Shown here: in pieces, positions 7,601 to 14,797 of the stretch
Layout of the letters: every line of letters starts with the position of its first letter
Numbering within the stretch: the stretch's first letter is position 1
Assembly (NCBI GenBank): GCA_963635575.1
Contig: CAVHFU010000003.1
Location: 6,874 to 70,873, forward strand
Length of the DNA: 64,000 bases
Origin: RGIG9151 sp963635575
GTDB taxonomy: Bacteria; Bacillota; Clostridia; TANB77; RGIG9151
Direction: 5' to 3'
Position numbers and translations under genes: made by a program
Notes under the pieces: generated by a model
Told to the model about the DNA's origin: nothing
The model's input: only the letters and a program-made list of their open reading frames with translations
Databases searched by the model: none

Positions 7601-8968
7601 TTCTCCAACTTGTGGTTCATCTTCAGGGTTTTGTTCTTCATCTTTTCCATCTATCACTTTAGCTTCATTTACAATTTCATAAGGTTCTTCTGTTAAATCA
7701 TCTGTAACCTTACTACTATCAGAATTATTGTCAGTTAGACCATCGTCAATCTTATTTCCGGCCATATCGCTACCTTTAACACCAATATAGTAATTTTGTG
7801 GCTCTTTAGGTAATTCAACATAGTCTTCTAATTCAGCCCAGTTACTTACTCTCTTATAGCTTTCTGCGTCTTTTATAAACCATGCGTATTGAATTTCGTC
7901 AACACCGCTTAAGTTATCTGTCGCAGATAAAGATACACCCATATCTCCAACCTTACCACTAACCTTAGGTGCCGTAACATCTACATCCACGCTACTTTTT
8001 GCTTCGTAGCTTGCTTTATATCCACTTCTTGTTGCAGATGCAACAATTTCATACTTACCTTCAGGCAAGTCAAATGTCACACCTGTTCCTGCAGTTTCTA
8101 AAGAGATTGTACGAACATCTTCGCCATTAACTTTAACTGTAATAGCCGCATTAGTTGTTGTTGTAACTTCTACAGTTACTTTTCCATCCTCTCTAGCTTC
8201 TCTTTTATTATACCAAGTATTTGTATCATTAGTTTCAACTACTGTGATAATAGGGGTTGCTGTTCTTTTCTTATGGCTGCTTGGTCTGTTTTTAATTTGA
8301 TTTGTCTTGTTATCTCTATCAATAACAACTTTTTCTTCGACAGTGTTTAATAATTGAACTGTTTCAGCTCTTGTTACGTCTCTAAAAAGTCTTATTGTGT
8401 TATCTTCATATCCATTAATAAAGTTATATACAGAATAGCTATGAACTGCCTTATATGCCCAATCTTCAACTTCGTCTCCATCATCATATTGTGCTAGTCC
8501 ATCTTCATGGTCTACCGGGTAGTCCTCGTCATGAATATTTAAAATCTTAGACAATATAACTGTTGCTTCTTGTCTTCTAATTGGTTCATACGGTCTAAAA
8601 GTTCCGTCTGGATAACCTGAAATATATCCTCTCTTTACTGCTTCTGATACATATGGCTCAAACCAATCATCTTCACTTACATCTGAAAACTTAGCTGTAT
8701 TTTCAGCACTAGTAGCATATCCGAAGAAGTTATTTACAATAGTGACATATTCCGCTCTTGTAATAATTCTGTCTGGCTTAAATTCTCCATCATCATAACC
8801 TGTTACATATCCTCTTTCTTCAAAATCAACTATTTTGTTGTAGCACCAATGATCCGGTCTTAAGTCCGAAAATTCTTGTGCTGTTGCAATAGGGTTTAGA
8901 ATCATTGTACATAGCATTACAAGTACAAACATAATTCCTATTTTTCTAAAATTGTTTACTTTTTTCAA
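4640..8968 (-). CDS. Giant SLH-anchored surface adhesin with VWA domain
   Basis: A 1442-residue secreted protein. In order: signal peptide (1-30), three SLH repeats (~33-210) for attachment to cell-wall polymer, Ig/Big-like modules (~240-410), InlB/Flg_new-type repeats with GW/NW motifs (~457-525, 545-605, 693-763), a MucBP-like repeat (~615-685), a DUF11-like module (~770-870), and a VWA domain (~898-1155). The VWA MIDAS is intact: DVSGS 906-910, a TN in GETNIKEG, and GDGEPSD. A ~190-residue acidic Pro/Glu-rich tail ends the protein, with no LPXTG. The architecture recalls VMSP, the VWA-MucBP-SLH substrate encoded beside PPEP-2 in P. alvei. Start is TTG 8968 behind AGGAG. One Pro-Pro occurs, KPPV at 1284-1287. 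Confidence 0.92.
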   Translation of the reverse strand: MKKVNNFRKIGIMFVLVMLCTMILNPIATAQEFSDLRPDHWCYNKIVDFEERGYVTGYDDGEFKPDRIITRAEYVTIVNNFFGYATSAENTAKFSDVSEDDWFEPYVSEAVKRGYISGYPDGTFRPYEPIRRQEATVILSKILNIHDEDYPVDHEDGLAQYDDGDEVEDWAYKAVHSYSVYNFINGYEDNTIRLFRDVTRAETVQLLNTVEEKVVIDRDNKTNQIKNRPSSHKKRTATPIITVVETNDTNTWYNKREAREDGKVTVEVTTTTNAAITVKVNGEDVRTISLETAGTGVTFDLPEGKYEIVASATRSGYKASYEAKSSVDVDVTAPKVSGKVGDMGVSLSATDNLSGVDEIQYAWFIKDAESYKRVSNWAELEDYVELPKEPQNYYIGVKGSDMAGNKIDDGLTDNNSDSSKVTDDLTEEPYEIVNEAKVIDGKDEEQNPEDEPQVGENAITYYKNDGTDANYVQKLTVDSTVLKEEIFSRDQYKLIGWTEIATGNKVYDLGETVNFTENKDLYAVWQLNEPSDKPVKVEVKVSIKFVPGENGALDGEANINVAYDTEWSTITVPTPKADTGYKFVNWTPSFPETITSNATYTANFEKDASQTKKLSYKVEYYKDGTHVETDDGVVSKDVWINDTTLAVDTVNTSNDKYIGYKFAKTEPSEIPTTIANGGVIKVYYVKDENQWHTVTFKAGTNGTFEETELEYSDILEGTQLGDTDVVIPKPKANSGYEFDSWTPSTPTKNTVVNEDLVFTANFKEIWQAPHVTIDKFESTNVSNDEGNRAEPGTKIEYKVVITNNDTKDAIIDIDPERGMSVVSPEPYENIELKPGESITVVVKKTVPKDYSVADDFDADIDVIIKSDKTESADTEKISESTSNKIEKTTTISSGEPVSKNIVLTIDVSGSMLFCCTHEEKRKLAYRYDKDFVTPGGYYDVYWYDGYKWSKCPYAGHYYKVSKDYGRENWVKCTDSSRIDVVKAALTSFVDNVYNASVANGEEVTITLVTFSGSAESSDTYLLTEENVKELKNIITSINATGETNIKEGVTKATKAYSNSSMLTGENVENYSIFFGDGEPSDNGRPGEDDYTNLKNAVDYSYAIGFGPDFSNTNSSAYKILNNLVKGEGVKVTQAKTAIDVTNAFTDIAAKIATSQQSDEGEVVVTVSNDGKYYPIVATYNDNGEIVTLFTVNNSSELAENDIEIKGTTLTWDISGTKYSSYEGLSIKLGTKSPEEEIQPRIVPAMLFNAAPVEINTINAVMSPVVPEVKEELKDDANQNDSDEKPPVSEADNSDEVTENSEEDKPTDESPLDTPAPVQKPEDETKNEEDKNVSNESTNNSIQAQGENEPKADEKEDEVPEKVVEEPSGAVEKEEIDEPNAELEQKDDGEESAKEKTDAESEEEPVETTDSTQPTENNSSAENGEKQPVEEQTVTEQSIASEN

Positions 8969-9010
8969 AGTTTACCAACTCCTTTTTTAAATTACATACC
9001 AAACGTTATA

Positions 9011-9039
9011 ATTGTATCACAAATTTCATTAGTTTTCAA
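9011..9039 (-). promoter_or_regulatory. SigA promoter of the adhesin gene
   Basis: TTGAAA (9034-9039), a 17-bp spacer and an extended -10 TGATACAAT (hexamer 9011-9016). No riboswitch was recognised between it and the start codon. Confidence 0.75.
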
Positions 9040-9146
9040 GTCATTATGTATATCTCTCTGAAACCCATTGCAATACGTAGCTATTATTACCTCTATATCT
9101 ATCTAATTAAACAGCAAAGTAGCGTAATTTTTCGTATTTTTTCTAC

Positions 9147-9179
9147 AAAAAAATTAGTTATATTTCAAACTAATTTTTT
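9147..9179 (-). terminator. Terminator downstream of the lipoprotein gene
   Basis: A 12-bp A/T-rich perfect stem (9148-9159 with 9168-9179) with a T run on either strand. It separates the lipoprotein gene from the adhesin promoter. Confidence 0.75.
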
Positions 9180-9197
9180 ATAAGCCTAATATTAAAA

Positions 9198-9839
9198 TTA
9201 TTTATTTGATGTTATTTTTAATGAACTAATAATATCTAGAGTTTCTTGATCTAATTCTTTTGGTGCTTTTAGATCTTCGTCGTTCTTATAATAAACACTC
9301 ATTTCAAGATTAGACCCCTCAGTTACATCATCAAGAGAAATATTATATCTATAACCATAATATGTGTAATCTCCACCACTACCTGCATTAATATAAAATC
9401 TTATTGCTTTTCTATCATTAATTTTTAACTCTTCAAATCCGTTTAATTTAATGTTTGAATCTTCATCCTTTATCCATTCTAAATAATTATCAAATGTAGC
9501 ACTTTTATCTCCATATTTTTCTCTATACATATAAGATGTATTATATACTAGGCCTTCTGAATTAAATATAATAACAGCATTATCAGTTTCTAAATAAAAT
9601 GCTCCTTCATATTCTACTTCATTTGGTAATTCTTCAGTAAATGTATACTTAGCTTTCCCATCATCATTTTTTGGAACACTCATTGCATAAATTTCATTAC
9701 CATAAGTATATGTTGTTTCTACTCCATTAAAAGATAGTTTATTATTTTCTCCCTCATTTTTAGTTCCACATCCTGCCATTATGACTAAAAGTGAACATAA
9801 TAGCATTGTTTTTAATCCCAAATTTAATATTTTTTTCAT
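9198..9839 (-). CDS. Lipoprotein of unknown function
   Basis: A 213-residue protein with a lipoprotein signal peptide; lipobox IMAGC puts the modified Cys at about residue 24. The rest is hydrophilic, beta-rich and Tyr/Asp/Asn-rich, with no motif I recognise. Ribosome site GGAAAGGAAG precedes ATG 9839. It is followed by its own terminator and preceded by the truncated gene copy of the 293-bp repeat, so it is probably transcribed alone. It may interact with envelope proteins such as the neighbouring adhesin, but nothing in the sequence shows this. Confidence 0.85.
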   Translation of the reverse strand: MKKILNLGLKTMLLCSLLVIMAGCGTKNEGENNKLSFNGVETTYTYGNEIYAMSVPKNDDGKAKYTFTEELPNEVEYEGAFYLETDNAVIIFNSEGLVYNTSYMYREKYGDKSATFDNYLEWIKDEDSNIKLNGFEELKINDRKAIRFYINAGSGGDYTYYGYRYNISLDDVTEGSNLEMSVYYKNDEDLKAPKELDQETLDIISSLKITSNK

Positions 9840-9897
9840 ATGATTTTTTCTTCCTTTCCTTTTTATAAAATTTAACTAATTATAAGGTATTTTTTGT

Positions 9898-9981
9898 TTA
9901 TCTAAATTGTTTTAATTCATTACATTCATTCTTATAATACTGCGAATATTTTACTAAAATCTCTTCTAATGCTATTTTCAT
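9898..9981 (-). pseudogene. Truncated 5' fragment of the Nudix-SAHH fusion gene
   Basis: The left copy of the direct repeat carries the ribosome site, start codon (ATG 9981) and first 25 codons of the gene at 10206-11876, then runs into unrelated sequence and stops after 27 codons. It is a duplication remnant, although its translation signals remain intact. Confidence 0.9.
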
Positions 9982-10059
9982 TTTGGCCTCCTTTCCTATT
10001 CTTAAAGTAATACAACTCACTCAAAATCTAATTAATCCTAAAGTGTATTTATTTTTAGC

Positions 10060-10086
10060 AAAAAGAGAACCAAAGGTTCTCTTTTT
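10060..10086. terminator. Terminator, left repeat copy
   Basis: A 12-bp perfect stem (10060-10071 with 10075-10086) with a 3-nt loop and A/T tracts, identical to the ppdK terminator at 11955-11981. It probably ends transcription of the fusion gene. Confidence 0.88.
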
Positions 10087-10101
10087 GTTTATCATTTGTA
10101 A

Positions 10102-10201
10102 TTACTTTTCGTCAGCGATTGCAGCTTGTGCAGCAGCAAGTCTAGCGATAGGTACTCTGTATGGTGAACAAGATACATAAGTTAATCCTAACTTGTGACA
10201 G
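10102..10201 (-). pseudogene. ppdK 3' fragment
   Basis: Encodes the last 32 residues of pyruvate phosphate dikinase, CHKLGLTY to ADEK and stop, with a single silent difference (TGT for TGC). It starts within a few bases of the fusion gene's stop codon and has no start of its own. Confidence 0.92.
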
Positions 10202-10205
10202 TTTT

Positions 10206-11876
10206 TTAATAATTCCCATTTTCAAAAATCTCTATCCATGTCTTAGCAATGCTTTTTTTATGCTCCATATCAACTTCTGTAATTTTAGAGGTATTACAAA
10301 TTTTTTCATCTATCGCTAGTTGAGCTGCTACTAACATCTCACTTCTCACTAAATGTATAAAATTATACATAACTGCATTATGAATAAAATTTACAGCATT
10401 TCCTTTTCTAATAAGGAAAAAACTATTACACTCATTTTCGTATTTATAGATGTGTGATTGAACTTGGGTAACCTTATATTCAGATTCCAAATACTTCGAA
10501 TCTATTTCATCATCAGAAGAAGTAACAGAAAATATATAAGCTCCCTTTTTTACTTTTCTAAAATCAATTATATCTAAAGAATGATTACCAGTTGATAAAA
10601 ACAAAATATCAGAATTTTCGATAATATATTTTTTCTTTCTTATGCTACACATTCTATTACAAGCTTCTATTTGCTTTATTGGATTTATATCATAAACTAA
10701 AGGTTTAACTCCCTTTTGTAGCAAATGCTTACCTATTGACGAACCAATTTTACCAAACCCTATTATTCCGCACGTCTTGTATTCTACTAAAGTACCAACT
10801 TCTCTTAATAATGTTTCCGCTGAAAAAACTACAGACTCACCAACCAAATAATCTTCATTTTCCTTTAATATACTCCTTGCCACTGATATTATTTTCACAT
10901 TAGTTCTTGCATTTTCATACTTTTGATACCCATTTTCGGTATCCTCTATTATACACTTTATGTTTTTACACAATTCACTTTTTTTAGTAACAAATTCATA
11001 AAAATATCCGCCAATATCAAAAATAATAATTTTTTTCTTGCCTTTTTTCATAATTTCTTCAACAAACTTTGAATTAATAACATCATCCCGTTTAATCATC
11101 TTTATTGGGAATTTGTTTTTTATTTTGTCTAGTACACTCTCGTCTATAGAATTAGGTTTGGGAATTAATAATTCAATAGGGCATACGTAATTTAAACTTT
11201 CTAAATATTCTACGCAATCCGGAATTATATGGCTTACAACTATACTCCTATATTCCCTTAGATCTATGTTAAACTTCTCAATTATTTTATTATAATAACG
11301 AATAATTTTTTGTTCAGAATTTAATATGTTAAAAATTTTATTTATAACTCTTTCAAATTGGGGATTTGTCCTTAATTCAGCAATATCTACCCATTTATAA
11401 GTATTAGACTCTGTATTATCTATTAAAATTTTAGAAGAATCTTCAACAATAAACAAATATCTAAAGTCATGGTGGTAATGTGGAGGCATATCTTTTTTGA
11501 AATTTTCAGGAATATAATGAGTATTTATGTCAAAAGGCACATTTTTATCGCAAAAAATATTTACGAGTTCCAGTTCTTTTAATTGGGTTTCTTCATAAAT
11601 TTCTCTACGTGCTGTATCTAGCAAACTGTTATCATTTTCATCTACATGCCCACCTGGTTGTAAAAATTTGTTTAATTTTTTATGTTCCAACAATAAGATT
11701 TTCTTGTCATTTCTAGAATAAATAAAACCACTAGCTGTTATATGACCTATTAGGTTACGAGGATTATAGATATCACTACCATTTTTAATGAAATCCTCTA
11801 ATTGTTTTAATTCATTACATTCATTCTTATAATACTGCGAATATTTTACTAAAATCTCTTCTAATGCTATTTTCAT
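10206..11876 (-). CDS. Nudix hydrolase fused to an adenosylhomocysteinase-like NAD-binding domain
   Basis: A 556-residue protein. Residues ~40-190 form a Nudix domain: GGHVDE (75-80) and REIYEE (91-96) give the Nudix box. The C-terminal half (~200-556) resembles S-adenosylhomocysteine hydrolase: a Rossmann motif GIIGFGKIG (370-378) with an acidic residue ending the next strand (VYDINP), STGNHSLD, and the SAHH-type helix NAVMYNFIHLVRSEMLVAAQLA. Typical SAHH enzymes are ~430 residues and lack a Nudix domain. A role hydrolysing or salvaging a nucleotide derivative is plausible; the substrate is unknown. ATG 11876 follows AAAGGAGG and replaces a longer reading frame. The gene is very AT-rich and bracketed by a 293-bp repeat, suggesting acquisition. 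Confidence 0.8.
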   Translation of the reverse strand: MKIALEEILVKYSQYYKNECNELKQLEDFIKNGSDIYNPRNLIGHITASGFIYSRNDKKILLLEHKKLNKFLQPGGHVDENDNSLLDTARREIYEETQLKELELVNIFCDKNVPFDINTHYIPENFKKDMPPHYHHDFRYLFIVEDSSKILIDNTESNTYKWVDIAELRTNPQFERVINKIFNILNSEQKIIRYYNKIIEKFNIDLREYRSIVVSHIIPDCVEYLESLNYVCPIELLIPKPNSIDESVLDKIKNKFPIKMIKRDDVINSKFVEEIMKKGKKKIIIFDIGGYFYEFVTKKSELCKNIKCIIEDTENGYQKYENARTNVKIISVARSILKENEDYLVGESVVFSAETLLREVGTLVEYKTCGIIGFGKIGSSIGKHLLQKGVKPLVYDINPIKQIEACNRMCSIRKKKYIIENSDILFLSTGNHSLDIIDFRKVKKGAYIFSVTSSDDEIDSKYLESEYKVTQVQSHIYKYENECNSFFLIRKGNAVNFIHNAVMYNFIHLVRSEMLVAAQLAIDEKICNTSKITEVDMEHKKSIAKTWIEIFENGNY

Positions 11877-12096
11877 TTTGGCCTCCTTTCCTATTCTTAA
11901 AGTAATACAACTCACTCAAAATCTAATTAATCCTAAAGTGTATTTATTTTTAGCAAAAAGAGAACCAAAGGTTCTCTTTTTGTTTATCATTTGTAATTAC
12001 TTTTCGTCAGCGATTGCAGCTTGTGCAGCAGCAAGTCTAGCGATAGGTACTCTGTATGGTGAACAAGATACATAAGTTAATCCTAACTTGTGGCAG
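11800..12096. repeat. Direct repeat, right copy (R)
   Basis: Partner of 9905-10201, with 293 bp identical. This copy holds the functional ppdK 3' end and the functional 5' end of the fusion gene. Recombination between the copies would delete the fusion gene while leaving ppdK intact. Confidence 0.98.
11955..11981. terminator. ppdK terminator
   Basis: Perfect 12-bp stem AAAAAGAGAACC/GGTTCTCTTTTT (11955-11966 with 11970-11981), just past the ppdK stop. Confidence 0.92.
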
Positions 12097-14624
12097 AATT
12101 CAACAGAGCTTGGATCTCCACCGTGTTCTCCACAAATTCCTAACTTAATATTAGGTCTTGCTTGTCTTCCTAGTTCACAAGCCATCTTCATTAATTTACC
12201 TACACCAACTTGGTCAACCTTTGCAAATGGGTCGTTCTCATAGATCTTCTTGTCATAGTATGCTCCTAAGAACTTACCAGCATCGTCTCTTGAGAATCCG
12301 AATGTCATTTGTGTTAAGTCGTTTGTACCAAATGAGAAGAATTCAGCTTCCTTAGCGATTTCGTCAGCTGTTAATGCAGCTCTTGGAATTTCAATCATAG
12401 TACCAACATGGTATTCCATTTCAACTCCAGCAGCAGCGATAACTTCGTCAGCCGTCTTTGTAACGATATCTTTAACATATTTTAATTCCTTAACTTCTCC
12501 AACTAATGGGATCATAATTTCAGGAACAATCTTAATACCTTTTCTCTTAGATACTGCAATTGCAGCCTTGATAACGGCTCTTGTTTGCATTACAGCTATT
12601 TCAGGGTATGTAACTGCAAGACGGCATCCACGGTGACCCATCATTGGGTTGAATTCGTGTAAGCTTGCAATAATAGCCTTGATTTGTTCAACCGTCTTAC
12701 CTTGAGACTTAGCTAATAATTCGATATCCTTTTCTTCTGTTGGAACGAATTCATGAAGAGGTGGATCTAAGTAACGGATAGTTACTCCATAATCTCCCAT
12801 TGTTTCATATAATTTTTCAAAGTCTCCTTGTTGCATTGGTTCTAACTTAGCTAAAGCAGCTTCTCTTTCTTCAACTGTATCTGAGCAAATCATTTCACGA
12901 ATTGCAGCGATTCTATCAGCTTCGAAGAACATATGCTCTGTACGGCAAAGTCCGATACCTTCTGCTCCTAATTCTCTAGCTTTTGCAGCATCCTTAGGAG
13001 TATCTGCGTTTGTTCTAACTTTTAATTTTCTGAATTTATCTGCCCATTCCATAATTCTTCCGAAGTCACCACTTACTGTAGCGTCAACTGTAGGAATAGC
13101 TCCATCATAAATGTTACCTGTTGTTCCGTCTAATGAAATAACATCTCCTTCAACATAAGTCTTTCCACCCAATGTGAATTTCTTGTTTTCTTCATCCATA
13201 ACGATTTCTGAACATCCAGATACACAGCATTTACCCATACCACGAGCAACAACGGCAGCATGAGATGTTCTACCACCACGAACTGTTAAGATACCTTGTG
13301 CAGCCTTCATTCCTTCGATATCTTCAGGAGATGTTTCAAGTCTTACAAGTACAACCTTTTCTTTTCTAGCAGCCCATTCTTTTGCATCTTCAGCAGTAAA
13401 TACAACTTTACCACAAGCAGCTCCAGGAGAAGCTCCTAATGCTTTACCTACTGGTACAGCAGCCTTTAGAGCAGCAGTATCAAATGTAGGGTGTAATAAT
13501 GTATCTAAGTTACGAGGATCAATCATAGCAACAGCTTCTTTTTCTGTTCTCATTCCTTCGTCAACTAAGTCACAAGCAATCTTTAATGCAGCTTGAGCTG
13601 TTCTCTTACCGTTACGAGTTTGTAGCATATATAACTTACCGTGTTCAACAGTAAATTCCATATCTTGCATATCTCTGTAGTGGCTTTCTAGCTTTTGGCA
13701 AACATCTTTGAATTGTTCAAAAGCTTCTGGGAACTTTTCAGCCATTTCTGTAATCTTCATAGGTGTACGAACACCAGCAACAACGTCTTCACCTTGTGCG
13801 TTTGTTAAGAATTCACCAAATAAACCTTTATTTCCGTTACCAGGGTCTCTTGTGAAAGCAACACCAGTACCACAATCGTCTCCCATGTTGCCGAATGCCA
13901 TCATTTGAACGTTTACAGCAGTTCCCCAAGAATAAGGGATATCGTTATCTCTTCTGTATACGTTTGCTCTAGGGTTATCCCAAGATCTGAATACGGCTTT
14001 AATAGCTCCCCATAATTGTTCTACTGGATCACTAGGGAAATCAGTACCGATCTTTTCTTTGTATTCAGCTTTAAATTGATTAGCTAATTCCTTTAAGTCT
14101 TCAGCTGTTAGCTCAACGTCTTGTTTAACGCCTTTTTTCTCTTTCATTTTATCGATAAGTTGTTCAAAGTACTTCTTACCTACTTCCATAACTACGTCAG
14201 AATACATTTGAATGAATCTTCTGTAGCAGTCCCAAGCCCAACGAGGGTTGTTAGATTTTTCAGCTAAAGTATTAACAACTGTTTCATTTAAACCTAAGTT
14301 TAAGATTGTATCCATCATTCCAGGCATTGATGCTCTAGCTCCTGAACGTACAGATACCAAAAGTGGATTTTCCTTATCTCCAAATTTCTTTCCTGTAATT
14401 TCTTCAAGTTTAGCTATGTATTGTGTTATTTCAGCTTTAATTTCCGGATTAATTTCTCTTCCGTCTTCATAGTATTGTGTACAAGCTTCTGTTGAAATTG
14501 TGAAACCTTGTGGAACCGGCAATCCTAAATTTGTCATTTCAGCAAGATTCGCACCCTTACCTCCAAGAAGATTTCTCATGTCGGCGTTTCCTTCACTAAA
14601 TAAGTAAACGTATTTGTGTGCCAT
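11997..14624 (-). CDS. ppdK: Pyruvate, phosphate dikinase
   Basis: An 875-residue enzyme, full length for the family, interconverting pyruvate + ATP + Pi with phosphoenolpyruvate + AMP + PPi. In anaerobes it often serves glycolysis or gluconeogenesis with PPi. Seen: an N-terminal ATP-grasp nucleotide-binding domain starting LLGGKGANLAEM, the phosphohistidine swivel motif GGRTSHAAVVARGMG (~450-465), and a C-terminal PEP/pyruvate TIM-barrel with GLCRTEHMFF and the catalytic Cys loop GICGEHGGDP. Start ATG 14624 follows TAGGAGG. It has its own promoter and terminator. The last 32 codons are duplicated downstream (10102-10201). Confidence 0.98.
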   Translation of the reverse strand: MAHKYVYLFSEGNADMRNLLGGKGANLAEMTNLGLPVPQGFTISTEACTQYYEDGREINPEIKAEITQYIAKLEEITGKKFGDKENPLLVSVRSGARASMPGMMDTILNLGLNETVVNTLAEKSNNPRWAWDCYRRFIQMYSDVVMEVGKKYFEQLIDKMKEKKGVKQDVELTAEDLKELANQFKAEYKEKIGTDFPSDPVEQLWGAIKAVFRSWDNPRANVYRRDNDIPYSWGTAVNVQMMAFGNMGDDCGTGVAFTRDPGNGNKGLFGEFLTNAQGEDVVAGVRTPMKITEMAEKFPEAFEQFKDVCQKLESHYRDMQDMEFTVEHGKLYMLQTRNGKRTAQAALKIACDLVDEGMRTEKEAVAMIDPRNLDTLLHPTFDTAALKAAVPVGKALGASPGAACGKVVFTAEDAKEWAARKEKVVLVRLETSPEDIEGMKAAQGILTVRGGRTSHAAVVARGMGKCCVSGCSEIVMDEENKKFTLGGKTYVEGDVISLDGTTGNIYDGAIPTVDATVSGDFGRIMEWADKFRKLKVRTNADTPKDAAKARELGAEGIGLCRTEHMFFEADRIAAIREMICSDTVEEREAALAKLEPMQQGDFEKLYETMGDYGVTIRYLDPPLHEFVPTEEKDIELLAKSQGKTVEQIKAIIASLHEFNPMMGHRGCRLAVTYPEIAVMQTRAVIKAAIAVSKRKGIKIVPEIMIPLVGEVKELKYVKDIVTKTADEVIAAAGVEMEYHVGTMIEIPRAALTADEIAKEAEFFSFGTNDLTQMTFGFSRDDAGKFLGAYYDKKIYENDPFAKVDQVGVGKLMKMACELGRQARPNIKLGICGEHGGDPSSVEFCHKLGLTYVSCSPYRVPIARLAAAQAAIADEK

Positions 14625-14646
14625 TATTACTACCTCCTAAATTCTA

Positions 14647-14710
14647 ATTTGTCAGACAAATCTGACACTTCTACATCCCCTATCATATAACAAAGTTATT
14701 TAAAAGTCTA
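14647..14710 (-). promoter_or_regulatory. ppdK promoter with overlapping palindromes near the transcript start
   Basis: TAGACT (14705-14710) and TATGAT (14682-14687) with a 17-bp spacer form a SigA promoter. About 15 bp into the transcript lie two overlapping perfect inverted repeats: ATTTGTC-A-GACAAAT (14647-14661) and GTCAGA-N4-TCTGAC (14651-14666). This is a suitable site for a repressor; its identity is unknown. Confidence 0.6.
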
Positions 14711-14797
14711 GTTTTATATAGAAAAAATATGTTTTTTTATTTTCTAGGGAAGTTGGAACTATGAGTTAAAACCTTAACTTAGGCCCCCAGTCTAATT

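Larger units (their letters stand above)
9905..10201. repeat. Direct repeat, left copy (R)
   Basis: Positions 9905-10197 are identical to 11800-12092. One mismatch at 10198 is followed by three more matching bases. The repeat contains a ppdK 3' fragment, the ppdK terminator and the start of the Nudix-SAHH gene. The two copies are 1895 bp apart, with the body of the fusion gene between them. Confidence 0.98.

Noticed and set aside
8969..9197. Possible c-di-GMP riboswitch before the adhesin
   Set aside because: No GEMM-I core (GGACGCAAAGCC) and no recognisable GEMM-II motif was found; only a SigA promoter is supported.
9983..10180. Identical 65-residue frames on the plus strand, also at 11878-12075
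   Set aside because: They are antisense to ppdK and the repeat, and are identical only because the 293-bp repeat is.
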